A stretch of DNA of 64,000 bases from UBA7434 sp042090785. GTDB lineage: Bacteria; Pseudomonadota; Gammaproteobacteria; Pseudomonadales; UBA7434. Below the pieces are notes generated by a model. It saw only the letters and a list, made by a program, of their open reading frames with translations, was not told where the DNA came from and did no database searches. The translations under genes and the position numbers were made by a program. The DNA is taken from contig JBELIP010000010.1 in NCBI GenBank assembly GCA_042090785.1, forward strand, positions 8,034 through 72,033. Direction: 5' to 3'. The stretch's first letter is position 1. The number at the start of each line of letters is the position of its first letter. Of this stretch, positions 35,474 through 44,923 are shown piece by piece.

Positions 35474-35935
35474 TTAAAAGACGCCTAGTTGCAGTGCAGA
35501 AGCCATGGTTTGACCAAGGATTTTGCATGCGTCTAGTGCTGCCGAATCCGCCTCACCCTTAACAATTAAAGGTTCAGCAACCTTTTTCATGGGATAGCCT
35601 TTTAAAATCCTATCAACCTCTCTTACTGCCCCACTGCCATCATTACCCGCGCTCACAAATAACGCATAAGGAGTACAAAGCTGTAAAGGCTGGGCAGGAT
35701 AATACGTGCGGTCAAAAAAATCTTTTAATGCCCCAGACATATAACCAAAATTCTCAGGGGTACCAAACAGAATGGCATCAGCGCTTTTGAGGTCATTAAT
35801 ATCGGCATCGAAAGCGCGCTTAACAATAACATCTATTTCAGCTTCTAATGCTGCGCCCGCGGCAACTGCCTCAACTAATGTAGCCGTTGTTTGTGATTGG
35901 CTATGATAAATAATAAATAGCTTTTTCTTTTCCAC
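35474..35935 (-). CDS. flavodoxin-like NAD(P)H oxidoreductase
   Basis: A 153-residue protein of the flavodoxin/NADPH-dependent FMN reductase fold. The phosphate-binding loop is YHSQSQTTATL, and FGTPENFGYMSGALKDFFDRTY is the second FMN loop, followed by FVSAGNDGSG. A GTG start at 35935 is used. The substrate is unknown; related proteins reduce quinones or metals. It is convergent with the M16 peptidase and co-directional with the small membrane gene upstream. Confidence 0.85.
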   Translation of the reverse strand: MEKKKLFIIYHSQSQTTATLVEAVAAGAALEAEIDVIVKRAFDADINDLKSADAILFGTPENFGYMSGALKDFFDRTYYPAQPLQLCTPYALFVSAGNDGSGAVREVDRILKGYPMKKVAEPLIVKGEADSAALDACKILGQTMASALQLGVF

Positions 35936-35990
35936 AGCAACGGCTCTTAATAAGCAATATTGTTAGAAAACGCTTTTTAATAACAGACGC

Positions 35991-36305
35991 TTAAGTCTCT
36001 TCTGACTTATCAGTATCGTTTTCTGATTTATCAACACCAATAGACATAAAGTAAATTTGGCCTGAGAGCATTGCCGCAAAACCAATACCAAAAACTAGGT
36101 ACTGATAGAGCGAGCCTTCTTCGAACTGAAGATAGCCTAATAAAAAAATAATACTGCCTAGCGAAATAGCTGATAAATAAGAGCGCCACGAAACGCGAAG
36201 TTCAGCACCACAAGCTTCACAAGGTATAGCAGCCAACGGGCTTAAAAAAGCTTTTTTCCACTTGGGCATTGCATTGTTATTACATTTAGGACAAATAGCT
36301 GACAC
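35991..36305 (-). CDS. small zinc-ribbon membrane protein, function unknown
   Basis: A 104-residue protein starting at GTG (36305). An N-terminal zinc ribbon (CPKCNNNAMPKW... CEACGAEL, two CxxC pairs) is followed by two hydrophobic helices (about residues 45-62 and 68-88). The tail is acidic (KSENDTDKSEET). The layout resembles small bacterial membrane proteins with a cytoplasmic zinc ribbon. I cannot assign a function. It lies 55 bp upstream of the flavodoxin-like gene and may share its transcript. Confidence 0.75.
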   Translation of the reverse strand: MSAICPKCNNNAMPKWKKAFLSPLAAIPCEACGAELRVSWRSYLSAISLGSIIFLLGYLQFEEGSLYQYLVFGIGFAAMLSGQIYFMSIGVDKSENDTDKSEET

Positions 36306-36697
36306 GTATTGATTCTCACAAAATGGAACGTTAAAAAAAACAAAGTCATCGATCGTATCATTACACTTTACTACGGTTAATCCAAGCTAAGTTTAAGCTT
36401 GTGGGTAAATTGAAGCTGTCGTTAGATTTAAGTGTTATCTGGCACCGATTCTTCGAATCCTATTTATTCATTATATTTTCAATGTGAAATCCACAAAAAA
36501 ATTATCTCAGTAAAACTATCTCAGTAAAAATACTCAAAAACACTTTAGTATTCTCAAATCAACAGCTTCTGAGCGCAGGATACACATATAAACGCCTTTA
36601 CAGTTATAGTTCAGCCATTGGTATTTTGTCCAATCTTGGCACCATAAAAGCCCCTTCCGCCTAAAAAACACACAGAAAAGAAAAACTATCAAAGCAC
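36306..36697. other. intergenic region upstream of lexA
   Basis: About 390 AT-rich bases without a credible gene or RNA. The only structure noticed is a 14-base direct repeat, TATCTCAGTAAAAC at 36503-36516 followed at once by a second copy (36517-36529). The divergent promoter of the zinc-ribbon gene presumably lies at the left end. Confidence 0.5.
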
Positions 36698-36725
36698 TTG
36701 CTCTCTACGAAAAGCTGGATATAAT
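36698..36725 (+). promoter_or_regulatory. sigma-70 promoter of lexA
   Basis: A perfect -10 box (TATAAT, 36720-36725) with a weak -35 (TTGCTC, 36698-36703) at 16 bases. The SOS box begins five bases after the -10, over the expected transcription start, which is the arrangement expected for autoregulation. Confidence 0.65.
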
Positions 36726-36729
36726 TACA

Positions 36730-36749
36730 TACTGTGAATTTAAACAGTT
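36730..36749 (+). promoter_or_regulatory. LexA operator (SOS box)
   Basis: CTG (36732-36734), ten bases TGAATTTAAA, and CAG (36745-36747), with the flanking T-A-CTG and CAG-T-T of the gammaproteobacterial consensus TACTGT-N8-ACAGTA. It lies 123 bases upstream of lexA. No second box was seen. Confidence 0.88.
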
Positions 36750-36871
36750 AAAAGTTAATGCCGCATCCGCAATGCACTTTTAACGCTAAAGCGATAGATG
36801 CAGTTACGATAACCATGACCAACAGTGACTATGACTATGATAGACGTGAATAATGTGAAGAAGGTAAAAAA

Positions 36872-37471
36872 ATGAAATTAACTGCACGCCAACAACAAAT
36901 ACTCTCGTTAATTCGCTCGCATATCCAAGATACAGGCTTCCCGCCTACTCGTGCTGACATTGCCAATGAATTTGGTTTTAAGTCTGCCAATGCTGCCGAA
37001 GAGCACTTAAAAGCACTGGCTAGAAAAGGTGCCATTGAAATTATACCCGGTGCCTCACGCGGCATTCGCCTAATTGACGAAACCCCTAACGGCCTGCCGC
37101 TAATAGGACGCGTCGCAGCCGGCAGCCCAATTCTGGCACAAGAACATATTGATGATTACTGTGATATTTCACCCAGCTTCTTTCGCCCAAGAGCTGACTA
37201 CCTCCTTCAAGTTGTGGGCGAGAGTATGCAAGACGTTGGTATTTATGACGGTGACTGGCTTGCCGTTCACAAAACAACCGAAGCCAATAATGGCGATATT
37301 GTTGTTGCCCGCGTAGACGAAGAAGTAACGGTTAAACGGCTGCGAAGAACACGCAGCAAACACTTGATTCAGTTAGAACCGGAAAACTCAGAATTTAATG
37401 TTATTGAAGTAGATTTGCACGAACAGTTTTTTGCGATAGAAGGTTTAAGCGTTGGTGTCATTCGCCGCTAG
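36872..37471 (+). CDS. lexA: SOS repressor LexA
   Basis: A 199-residue LexA. The winged-helix DNA-binding domain is residues 1-70 (PPTRADIANEFGFKSANAAEEHLKALARKG). The self-cleavage bond is A83-G84, and the catalytic dyad is S118 (GESM) and K155 (TVKRL), each one residue before its E. coli equivalent. Cleavage stimulated by RecA filaments induces the SOS regulon. The linked SOS box implies autoregulation. No sulA or other SOS gene follows; the next genes are on the opposite strand. Confidence 0.97.
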   Translation: MKLTARQQQILSLIRSHIQDTGFPPTRADIANEFGFKSANAAEEHLKALARKGAIEIIPGASRGIRLIDETPNGLPLIGRVAAGSPILAQEHIDDYCDISPSFFRPRADYLLQVVGESMQDVGIYDGDWLAVHKTTEANNGDIVVARVDEEVTVKRLRRTRSKHLIQLEPENSEFNVIEVDLHEQFFAIEGLSVGVIRR

Positions 37472-37489
37472 CAGCTAATCAATAGTTAG

Positions 37490-37741
37490 TTAGTGAAGCA
37501 CACGTGGAGAGTCGACTTCCATCTCCTCATCATCCACATCAGAACGCACAAACTGCATTTCCGAAGCAACCTCAATACCCGCATGTATCATAGCTTTAGC
37601 CACTTCTAAACGGCCATTCGGCATATAGTCTTTCGACTCATCCGAAAAGCGAATAGTCATTAACGCCTCACCATCACCGTCTGCTCGTTGCAAAACGATA
37701 TCACCGTTAACTAATTCTACAATTTCAAGAAAAGAAGACAC
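37490..37741 (-). CDS. conserved small protein next to lexA
   Basis: An 83-residue acidic protein (SSFLEIVELVNGDIVLQRADGDGE... RFSDESKDYMPNGRLEVAKAMIHAG) that I recognise only as a conserved hypothetical of the Pseudomonas lexA-topA interval (PA3009 type). I chose the GTG at 37741, which has GTGAGG 6 bases upstream and gives the family N terminus, rather than the GTG four codons earlier. It is predicted to be cytoplasmic. Function unknown. Confidence 0.75.
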   Translation of the reverse strand: MSSFLEIVELVNGDIVLQRADGDGEALMTIRFSDESKDYMPNGRLEVAKAMIHAGIEVASEMQFVRSDVDDEEMEVDSPRVLH

Positions 37742-37883
37742 TACAAACCTCACTACAAAAAAGAATGCTTAGTCTAACATTTAAAAGCGTTATTTGCAGC
37801 AGCTTGTGCGGCTATCGAGGGTTAACAAGAAATAAACGAGACCATTCGCTGATAATTAAGCACGAACAAAAGCTCGACAGAAA

Positions 37884-38384
37884 CTAAAATTCAGCGCTAG
37901 TGCCTTGTACTTTAAACAATATATCGGTAATTACCTGCTGCCAGTGCTCGCAACTATCTACCGATAAAGACAGGTCAACTACCGCAATAGCATCTTTCGC
38001 CAAGGTTGGGCGCACGGCATTATGAGACCAAATGGCCTGACGTGCACTGAGTAACGATGCCAGTGAATGAGAATCTTCGAGCGCCTGAATAAGACTATTC
38101 ACTTCTGGACTGGGTGCTTCTTGATAAGCTGACTTTAAGCTCGTAAGCAATGAATTGGGGCGCTGCATTAACTCAGTGCGCAGCGGCCCTTTAGCAAGTA
38201 GGTCAATGGCCAAAAAGTTAATTGCTCTAAACAAGCATTCGGCCGACGCCTCTAAAAAGCACTGCTGCTGTTGACGAAAAAACTGAGGCTGGCCATTACA
38301 ATCGTCTAACGACTTAGCACTATCGCTATGCAAACGCGCAAAGTATAGCGACTGATTAATTTTACCCATTGCCGCGCTATCCAT
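37884..38384 (-). CDS. DUF6586-like conserved protein upstream of the lexA side of topA
   Basis: A 166-residue, largely helical cytoplasmic protein with many Leu, Gln and Ser residues. It corresponds by position and general character to the PA3010-type protein between lexA and topA in Pseudomonas. No catalytic motif is evident. It starts 31 bases after the topA stop on the same strand, so it is probably read through from topA. Family assignment is from memory and neighbourhood, not from a decisive motif. Confidence 0.7.
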   Translation of the reverse strand: MDSAAMGKINQSLYFARLHSDSAKSLDDCNGQPQFFRQQQQCFLEASAECLFRAINFLAIDLLAKGPLRTELMQRPNSLLTSLKSAYQEAPSPEVNSLIQALEDSHSLASLLSARQAIWSHNAVRPTLAKDAIAVVDLSLSVDSCEHWQQVITDILFKVQGTSAEF

Positions 38385-38414
38385 TATGACACGCCATAAT
38401 AGTTAGCGACTCAA

Positions 38415-41183
38415 TCACTTATCACTGTCCGCAGCTTTCTTTTTAACCGCTTTTTTTACAGCGGTTTTTTTTGCTGCCGCTTTTTTAACAGCCTTCTTTT
38501 TAGCTTTCTTTTTAGCGGCTTTTTTGGCCGGCTTTTTAGGCGCTGCTTTTTCTGTTATCTGCCAGGCGCCACCTTCAAAATCAGCACGCCAACCCGTAGC
38601 CTTGCCATCAATATCGGTCATCAAATACTGCTGCTTAGTTTTTCGCTGATAACGAATTTGCACACGGTTACCGTCAGTATCGGTTACCGGCCCCTCCATC
38701 AAAAAATGGTACTTAGGATCAATCGCCGCTTTATGCGGTAATATCTCATCGACAAAAGGCGCTCGTGTTTCACGATTTTTAGGGAACTGACTCGCCGCCA
38801 GAAAAATACCTGCAGCACCATCACGTAAAACATACGTATCATCAACCTTATTACAGGCTAACTCAGGCATCGGCACGGGATCCATTTTTGGCGGTGCAGC
38901 TTCACCGCTGCGCAATAACTTGCGCGTATTTTTACAGCTTTCATTCATACAGCCAAAGTACTTACCAAAACGACCCGACTTTAATTGCATTTCGGAAGCG
39001 CATTTATCGCACTCAAGTACCGGCCCTTCGTAACCTTTAATCTTAAATTGGCCCGCTTCAATTTCGTAGCCATCACAATCTGGGTTGTTACCACAAATAT
39101 GTATCTTACGGCCTTCATCAATAAGATAGCTATCCATTGCAGTATTACATTTGGCACAGCGACGCTTGTTAATCAGTAACCGCGACTCGGCTTCATCATC
39201 AGCATCAGCGCTGACCACTTCATCGCCCGATATTAGGTTAACAGTATGCTTACAACGTTCTTTCGGCGGTAACCCATAACCCGAGCAGCCCAAAAATACG
39301 CCCGTAGTGGCTGTTCTAATTTGCATCGGTCGCGCTTCACAATCGGCATGCTGACACTTAACGTCTTCAACAGTCGTTGGGTCGTTATGACGCATACCAC
39401 CATCACCTACCTCGCCTTGAGCCGTTGCCAGCTTATCGCTAAAGTCAGTATAGAATTCATCGAGCACGGCATGCCATGGCTTTTTACCATCGGCAATCTC
39501 ATCCAGCTTTTCTTCCATTTCGGCGGTAAAACCGTAATCCATTAAATCGCCAAAGCTCTCATTTAATCGCTCGGTAACAATATCGCCCATTTTCTCGGCA
39601 TAAAAACGACGATTCTCAACTCGCACATAACCACGATCTTGAATAGTAGAGATAATAGATGCATACGTTGATGGACGACCAATGCCACGCTTTTCTAGCT
39701 CTTTAACTAACGCTGCCTCTGAGTAGCGTGCCGTTGGTTTGGTAAAGTGCTGACTTGGATCTAAGGCTTTAAGCGTTAAACTATCGCCCTGCTTAAAGTC
39801 GGGTAATACTCGATCCTCTTCTTTTTTGGCTAATGGCGTTTGCACGCGAGTAAAACCATCAAATCGAATAACACGGCCGCGAGTACGCAACTCATAGTCA
39901 CCGGCTTCAACCACTAAGCTAGTGCTGGTAAATTCAGCCTTTGTCATTTGGCAGGCAACAAATTGACGCCAAATTAATTCGTAAAGCCGCACACCGTCGG
40001 GATCAATTTTGTCGAGATCGCTTGGCATTACCTTAACATCAGATGGACGAACAGCCTCATGCGCCTCTTGTGCACCTTCTTTGCTGCTGTAGCTAATGGG
40101 CTTTTCTGGTAAGTATTGCTTGCCGTACTTGCCAACAATATGTTCGCGACAAGCCGCAATGGCGTCGGCACTTAAGTTAGTCGAATCTGTACGCATGTAA
40201 GTGATGTAACCGGCTTCATACAATCGCTGAGCTAACATCATGGTTTTCTTAACACTAAAGCTTAGGCGCGTGCTGGCGGCCTGCTGCAGTGTAGAAGTAA
40301 TATAAGGGGCTGTAGGCTTTGTGGTAGTGGGTTTATCTTCGCGCTTGGCGACTACAAAGCTCGCCTTGTTCAAATCGGCAAGTGAATTATCGCTTAGCTC
40401 TTTACTTGTTGGACGGTATTTCTCGCCATTGGCCCGCGTCACTTGCATGCGCACATCGCCAGCATTGCCCTTTAAATCGGCAAATAAATCCCAGTACTCC
40501 TCGGGAATAAACGCACGAATTTCTCGTTCACGTTCGGCAACCAGCTTAGCCGCCACCGACTGCACACGACCCGCTGACAAACCTCTGGCAACCTTAGCCC
40601 AAAGTAAGGGTGAAACCATAAAGCCCACAACACGGTCTAAAAAGCGGCGTGCTTGCTGGGCGTTAACCCGATGCATATCGAGCTCACTCGGCTTTTCAAA
40701 AGCCGCGTTAATGGCTTTTTTAGTAATTTCATTAAACACCACACGCTGAAAGCGAGATTCGTCGCCGCCAATAATTTCACGTAGGTGCCAGGCTATCGCC
40801 TCTCCCTCTCTATCCAAATCCGTCGCCAGTACTATCGAGTCGGCATCTTTGGCTAAGCGTCGTAATTCATCAACGACTTTCTCTTTGCCAGGCAAAATTT
40901 GATAATTCGCCTGCCAATTTTTTGCTGGGTCAATACCCATTCGCGCAACTAACTGTTCACGCGCTTTTTTCGCCTTATGAATAATTTTTTTAGCTGGCGA
41001 TAGCTTGCGTGTCTTCGCGGCTTCGGCTGCACGCGCTTTAGGGTCAACAGGCTTGCCGCTGCCACTCACAGGCAAATCACGGACATGACCGACACTGGAC
41101 TTAACAACGTAGTCTTTGCCGAGGTACTTATTTATGGTCTTGGCTTTCGCCGGTGACTCTACAATAACGAGTGACTTACCCAT
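38415..41183 (-). CDS. topA: DNA topoisomerase I
   Basis: A 922-residue type IA topoisomerase that relaxes negative supercoils. The Toprim domain starts LVIVESPAKAKTINKYLG and has the DLDREGEAIAWHL acids. The active-site tyrosine is Y329 (YITYMRTDSTN). The C-terminal part carries zinc ribbons (for example CDKCASEMQ...CMNESCKN). The last 45 residues are a lysine/alanine-rich tail (KKAAKKKAKKKAVKKAA), resembling histone H1 and absent from E. coli TopA; such tails occur in several other bacteria and aid DNA binding. A strong promoter lies about 105 bases upstream. Confidence 0.97.
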   Translation of the reverse strand: MGKSLVIVESPAKAKTINKYLGKDYVVKSSVGHVRDLPVSGSGKPVDPKARAAEAAKTRKLSPAKKIIHKAKKAREQLVARMGIDPAKNWQANYQILPGKEKVVDELRRLAKDADSIVLATDLDREGEAIAWHLREIIGGDESRFQRVVFNEITKKAINAAFEKPSELDMHRVNAQQARRFLDRVVGFMVSPLLWAKVARGLSAGRVQSVAAKLVAEREREIRAFIPEEYWDLFADLKGNAGDVRMQVTRANGEKYRPTSKELSDNSLADLNKASFVVAKREDKPTTTKPTAPYITSTLQQAASTRLSFSVKKTMMLAQRLYEAGYITYMRTDSTNLSADAIAACREHIVGKYGKQYLPEKPISYSSKEGAQEAHEAVRPSDVKVMPSDLDKIDPDGVRLYELIWRQFVACQMTKAEFTSTSLVVEAGDYELRTRGRVIRFDGFTRVQTPLAKKEEDRVLPDFKQGDSLTLKALDPSQHFTKPTARYSEAALVKELEKRGIGRPSTYASIISTIQDRGYVRVENRRFYAEKMGDIVTERLNESFGDLMDYGFTAEMEEKLDEIADGKKPWHAVLDEFYTDFSDKLATAQGEVGDGGMRHNDPTTVEDVKCQHADCEARPMQIRTATTGVFLGCSGYGLPPKERCKHTVNLISGDEVVSADADDEAESRLLINKRRCAKCNTAMDSYLIDEGRKIHICGNNPDCDGYEIEAGQFKIKGYEGPVLECDKCASEMQLKSGRFGKYFGCMNESCKNTRKLLRSGEAAPPKMDPVPMPELACNKVDDTYVLRDGAAGIFLAASQFPKNRETRAPFVDEILPHKAAIDPKYHFLMEGPVTDTDGNRVQIRYQRKTKQQYLMTDIDGKATGWRADFEGGAWQITEKAAPKKPAKKAAKKKAKKKAVKKAAAKKTAVKKAVKKKAADSDK

Positions 41184-41645
41184 TTGTATAATAACTTCCT
41201 AATATGTTGACGATTTGCCGTTACCAGCCGCAGTGTCAAATGCTCGTTTTGCCCCATTGGCCCAACGACATTTAAACGAAGGGCGACATATATAGAGAAG
41301 GAAGAGCGGTTGGTCAAGCAATTCGTTCAACTATTTTAATAATACCTACCCTAGCTGCCCTAACAAAAAACCGAGCTAATTAAGCGAAGTTGTCGGTAAA
41401 AGCATCGAACAGGCCGGCTGACGGACACCTTTAGACACTTAATCTGCCACAAAATAAATATTTGCTGGCTGGCTAAAAAAATTTGCTGACCGGCAATGAG
41501 ATTTACAGTTTGCATTAAGATTCAATGCTAATATGCGCACTCAATAAGCTTTAAGTGACACTAAAGTTGGCATTCAAATTGAGTAACTCTTAAGTGTCAG
41601 TTAAGCGACAATGTATTCTCCAAGCCCCATTATTCATGGCAAGTT
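41184..41645. other. divergent intergenic region topA / slt
   Basis: 462 bases with no gene. It carries the topA promoter (41289-41317). Near slt there are two similar imperfect palindromes: CTTTAAGTGACACTAAAG (41549-41566) and CTTAAGTGTCAGTTAAG (41589-41605). They share the pattern TTAAGTG-W-CA and lie 41-97 bases before the first slt start. They could be operator sites. Confidence 0.5.
41289..41317 (-). promoter_or_regulatory. sigma-70 promoter of topA
   Basis: On the minus strand TTGACC (41317-41312), exactly 17 bases, then TATATA (41294-41289), followed by a GC-rich stretch (GTCGCCC) of the kind that makes promoters sensitive to supercoiling. About 105 bases separate it from the topA start. 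Confidence 0.7.
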
Positions 41646-43787
41646 ATGGCAGGTAGCCTTTTGTTGAGCACTCAAACAATCTTCGATCACAGCGCAAAGG
41701 TTAGTCGACGCTTTCAACAAACAATCGAAATAATCGGTCATTTATTTCATCCGAAACCCAAATCAATGGTCATGTTAGTGGCCACTATGCTGCTTACTCC
41801 TTCTTATGCCAATAGCAGCATTCAGGCATTGACTTATCTACCCAGTGAACACAGTAAAACCCAGCGCGAACAATACAGCCAAGCTAAAGTTCAGCTACAA
41901 AAATCCAATCCAGTGGCTTATGCAACGCTTCGCCAATCGCTAGATGATTACCCCCTCGCTGGTCATTTGGATTACTTATATCACCGCCAGCATCTCGGCC
42001 AACTCAACCATCAACAGTTAGAGCACTTTGCCACAACGCATAATAATTGGCTGCTAAGTAATAAACTTAAACGTGCATGGCTACAACATCTAGCTAAGCG
42101 CAGACAATGGCCGACCTTTATTCGCAATTACGATCAATCGCTCGCCAATAGCAATATGCAATGCCAGTATGCCTGGGCATTGTATAAGACCGGCGACCAA
42201 CAAAAGCAGCAACTCGCGCTACAACAAGCCAAAACTTTATGGATGCATTCTAAATCCCGACCAAAAAGTTGCGATGCTATTTTTCATGTGCTCATTAAAA
42301 CAGAGCAAATTGATAGCCACTTAGCTTGGCAGCGATTCATTCTGGCTTTTAATGCCCGCCAACAGAAATTGGCAAAATATTTAACTCGCTTACTGCATGG
42401 CCAACAACGGCAAGATGCTAATCGCTTATTAAAGCTTTATCGTCAGCCGCTAAAAATCGTCAACCAGTGGCAAAGTGTTAGCAATATACCCGAGCACAAC
42501 GTTGATCTCTTAGAAAGTAAGTATCAGCTCTTAAAAAAGCTCGCGCGTAGTCACCCACAAAAAGCCCGTGACTTTGCTGTCGTTATCAGTAACAAGCCAA
42601 AAGATAAAGCGCTCGCTGAAAAGCTAATTCGCTATTTAATTCAGGCCCAAGCTATAAAGGGTTACTCCACATTGCCCAAGCATTATATTGCGCTGGGCTC
42701 ACCACAAGATGAAAGCTCACTGCAATGGCTGCTGCGTGCTTATATTGCACAAGCTAACTGGCCAGCGGTGATTGAAACCATTAAACAACTTCCCAGTGAG
42801 CTCAAAGAGCAAGAGCGATGGCGCTACTGGTACTATCGTGCAAAATCGCTGTCTGGCAAGCTCACCCAGCTAGAAGAACAAGATAGTTACAGAGCAGTGG
42901 CAAACCAAGCGAGCTTTTACGGCTTTACCACTGCCCAAAACCTCGGCCTACCCTATGCGTTTGAACCGATAGCGCATGCGCCTAAGCCAGAGCATATTGA
43001 GGAAATGCGTAATAACCTCCATATTCAAAGAGCTATAGAGCACTTTGCACAACAGGAATATGCACCCGCAAGAAGCGAATGGCGTCGTGGTAGCCAAGGC
43101 TTTAATACGACCATGAGAATAGATTCGGCCTATCTTGCTCAAGCAATAGGCTGGCATCATCAAGCCATTAATAGCGCCGCGCAGGCTAAGGCATGGCAGC
43201 ATTATCACTTGCGCTTTCCCAAGTTATTTACTGAACAATTTAAAAAACAATTTACGGGCCAAGTAATGAACTCCCCACGCTGGCCCTATGCGGTTGCACG
43301 ACAAGAAAGCGCCTTTGCCGACGACGCGCAATCCAGCGCAGGTGCTATGGGCTTAATGCAAATAAAACCCTCTACTGCCAAAGAAGTAGCTCATAAACAA
43401 CGGATTAAATATCAACGCAGTAAGCTTTTGGATGCTGACTATAATATTGTTTTAGGGAGTGCCTATTTAAAGCAACTGAATAAGCGCTATCAAAATCGTG
43501 CACTGACCTCTGCCGCCTACAATGCCGGTCCTCGCCGCGCGGATAATTGGTTAAAAAATATGGAGCAACCACTACCGCTGGATGCCTGGATAGAAATAAT
43601 TCCGTTTTCAGAAACACGCCAGTATGTGCAAAATGTATTTAGCTTTAGCTTAATTCACGCCCTGCTTTATGATGAGCAATCTATTATCGTAGACAAGCAG
43701 AAAAACACATTAAAAAATAAAAAGGCAGTGCCGTTTATTCATAATCATGAACAAATAATTTACCCTAAGAATATTCGGCCAATTTGA
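41646..43787 (+). CDS. slt: soluble lytic murein transglycosylase (Slt70 type)
   Basis: A periplasmic enzyme that cleaves peptidoglycan with formation of 1,6-anhydro-muramic acid. The long alpha-helical doughnut domain occupies most of the protein; the catalytic C domain has the glutamate in ARQESAFADDAQSSAGAMGLMQ and the AYNAGPRRADNWL motif. The frame allows 713 residues from 41646, but the signal-like stretch is MVMLVATMLLTPSYANSS from an ATG at 41766; with that start the protein is 673 residues, closer to the 645 of E. coli Slt70. Neither start has a strong ribosome site. Confidence 0.93.
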   Translation: MAGSLLLSTQTIFDHSAKVSRRFQQTIEIIGHLFHPKPKSMVMLVATMLLTPSYANSSIQALTYLPSEHSKTQREQYSQAKVQLQKSNPVAYATLRQSLDDYPLAGHLDYLYHRQHLGQLNHQQLEHFATTHNNWLLSNKLKRAWLQHLAKRRQWPTFIRNYDQSLANSNMQCQYAWALYKTGDQQKQQLALQQAKTLWMHSKSRPKSCDAIFHVLIKTEQIDSHLAWQRFILAFNARQQKLAKYLTRLLHGQQRQDANRLLKLYRQPLKIVNQWQSVSNIPEHNVDLLESKYQLLKKLARSHPQKARDFAVVISNKPKDKALAEKLIRYLIQAQAIKGYSTLPKHYIALGSPQDESSLQWLLRAYIAQANWPAVIETIKQLPSELKEQERWRYWYYRAKSLSGKLTQLEEQDSYRAVANQASFYGFTTAQNLGLPYAFEPIAHAPKPEHIEEMRNNLHIQRAIEHFAQQEYAPARSEWRRGSQGFNTTMRIDSAYLAQAIGWHHQAINSAAQAKAWQHYHLRFPKLFTEQFKKQFTGQVMNSPRWPYAVARQESAFADDAQSSAGAMGLMQIKPSTAKEVAHKQRIKYQRSKLLDADYNIVLGSAYLKQLNKRYQNRALTSAAYNAGPRRADNWLKNMEQPLPLDAWIEIIPFSETRQYVQNVFSFSLIHALLYDEQSIIVDKQKNTLKNKKAVPFIHNHEQIIYPKNIRPI

Positions 43788-43833
43788 TAAAAACAGCGGG
43801 TAAAAATTCATAGCAAAAAAAGAGTCATAAATA

Positions 43834-44628
43834 ATGATTGATATAGGTGCCAACCTTAGCAACCCTATTTTTAAAGATGATTTGGCCGATGTTTTACAGC
43901 GCGCTCAAGACGCTGACATTCAGGGCATAATTGTCACCGGCACTAGCGCCGAAAGCAGCAAAGCCGCGCTCCAATTAGCCAAACAACAGCCAGACTACTT
44001 GTATGCCACAGCAGGCGTTCACCCCCATGATGCAGATACCTATAACGCTAACATTGAGGAACAATTAATTTCGATACTGGATAAACCTACTATTGTTGCC
44101 GTTGGCGAAACCGGCTTGGATTTTAATCGCAACTTCTCAACGCCGGATAATCAACGTCAAGCCTTTGAAGCACAAATTGCTTTAGCTAATAGCTTCAAAA
44201 AACCGCTGTTTTTACATGAGCGCGATGCCTTTAATGATTTCTATGCCATTTTGGCCGCCCACAAAAACGACAATATTCAAGCCGTTGTTCATTGTTTTAC
44301 CGGCAATGAAAAAGCATTAAAAACGTATCTTGATTTAGGCTTATATATTGGTATCACCGGTTGGATTAGTGATAAAAAACGCGGTGCCGAACTACGAGAA
44401 ATAATAAAATATGCACCGCTTGATCGACTAATGATTGAAACCGATGCGCCCTACCTAACGCCGCAGCAATCCGGCCTAAAAAGTCAGCTCACTCAAAAAC
44501 ATCGGAACGAACCGTGGACACTGTCCTATACCGCTGCCACCTTGGCAGAGTGCCTTAACGTTGAAACGGCTGAATTAATTGATAGTACGACTCGAACCAC
44601 AAAAGCGTTTTTTGCGCTGACCGCTTAA
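43834..44628 (+). CDS. tatD: TatD family metal-dependent hydrolase
   Basis: A 264-residue TIM-barrel hydrolase of the TatD DNase family. Despite the name it is not needed for Tat export; it is a 3'-5' exonuclease linked to DNA repair. It begins MIDIGANLSNP as E. coli TatD does, and carries the metal ligands in AVGETGLDFNRN, LFLHERDAF, VVHCFTG and IETDAPYLTP. The 3' end overlaps the end of the convergent glutaredoxin-like gene by four bases. Confidence 0.95.
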   Translation: MIDIGANLSNPIFKDDLADVLQRAQDADIQGIIVTGTSAESSKAALQLAKQQPDYLYATAGVHPHDADTYNANIEEQLISILDKPTIVAVGETGLDFNRNFSTPDNQRQAFEAQIALANSFKKPLFLHERDAFNDFYAILAAHKNDNIQAVVHCFTGNEKALKTYLDLGLYIGITGWISDKKRGAELREIIKYAPLDRLMIETDAPYLTPQQSGLKSQLTQKHRNEPWTLSYTAATLAECLNVETAELIDSTTRTTKAFFALTA

Positions 44629-44900
44629 AGGGAGCCGTTTAATAAACCTCTAATTCGACTAGGCGGGAACGGCCAATTAAGCGTCGTTATTTCGTCGCCA
44701 TCAATAAGGGCCAAAACAGGAATGGAATAACGGTATAACTCAGTGAGTTTAGCATCCGTGTCAATATCTACTTTTTCAAGCTGCCAATCACTGCCAGCAG
44801 TCATCTGCTCTTTAAGCACCTGTTCTATGAGAGCCTGCGCCTGATCACAAAGATGACACTCTTGGCGTGAATATAAAACGAGTTGGCGACGAGCAGTCAC
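44625..44900 (-). CDS. glutaredoxin-like protein
   Basis: A 91-residue thioredoxin-fold protein of the short glutaredoxin-like (YruB/DUF836) group. The redox motif is CHLCDQA near the N terminus. The cis-proline loop is YSIPVLALIDGDE. The C-terminal segment (LNWPFPPSRIRGLLNGSL) matches glutaredoxin-family proteins that sit near sohB in related genomes as I recall them. It starts 23 bases after the sohB stop, on the same strand. The reaction partner is unknown. Confidence 0.88.
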   Translation of the reverse strand: MTARRQLVLYSRQECHLCDQAQALIEQVLKEQMTAGSDWQLEKVDIDTDAKLTELYRYSIPVLALIDGDEITTLNWPFPPSRIRGLLNGSL

Positions 44901-44923
44901 AAGCTATAACGCTGAGTTAACGA

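Noticed and set aside
40321..40749. 142-codon plus-strand frame opposite topA
   Set aside because: Antisense shadow of a strongly conserved gene; no ribosome site and a translation without family features.
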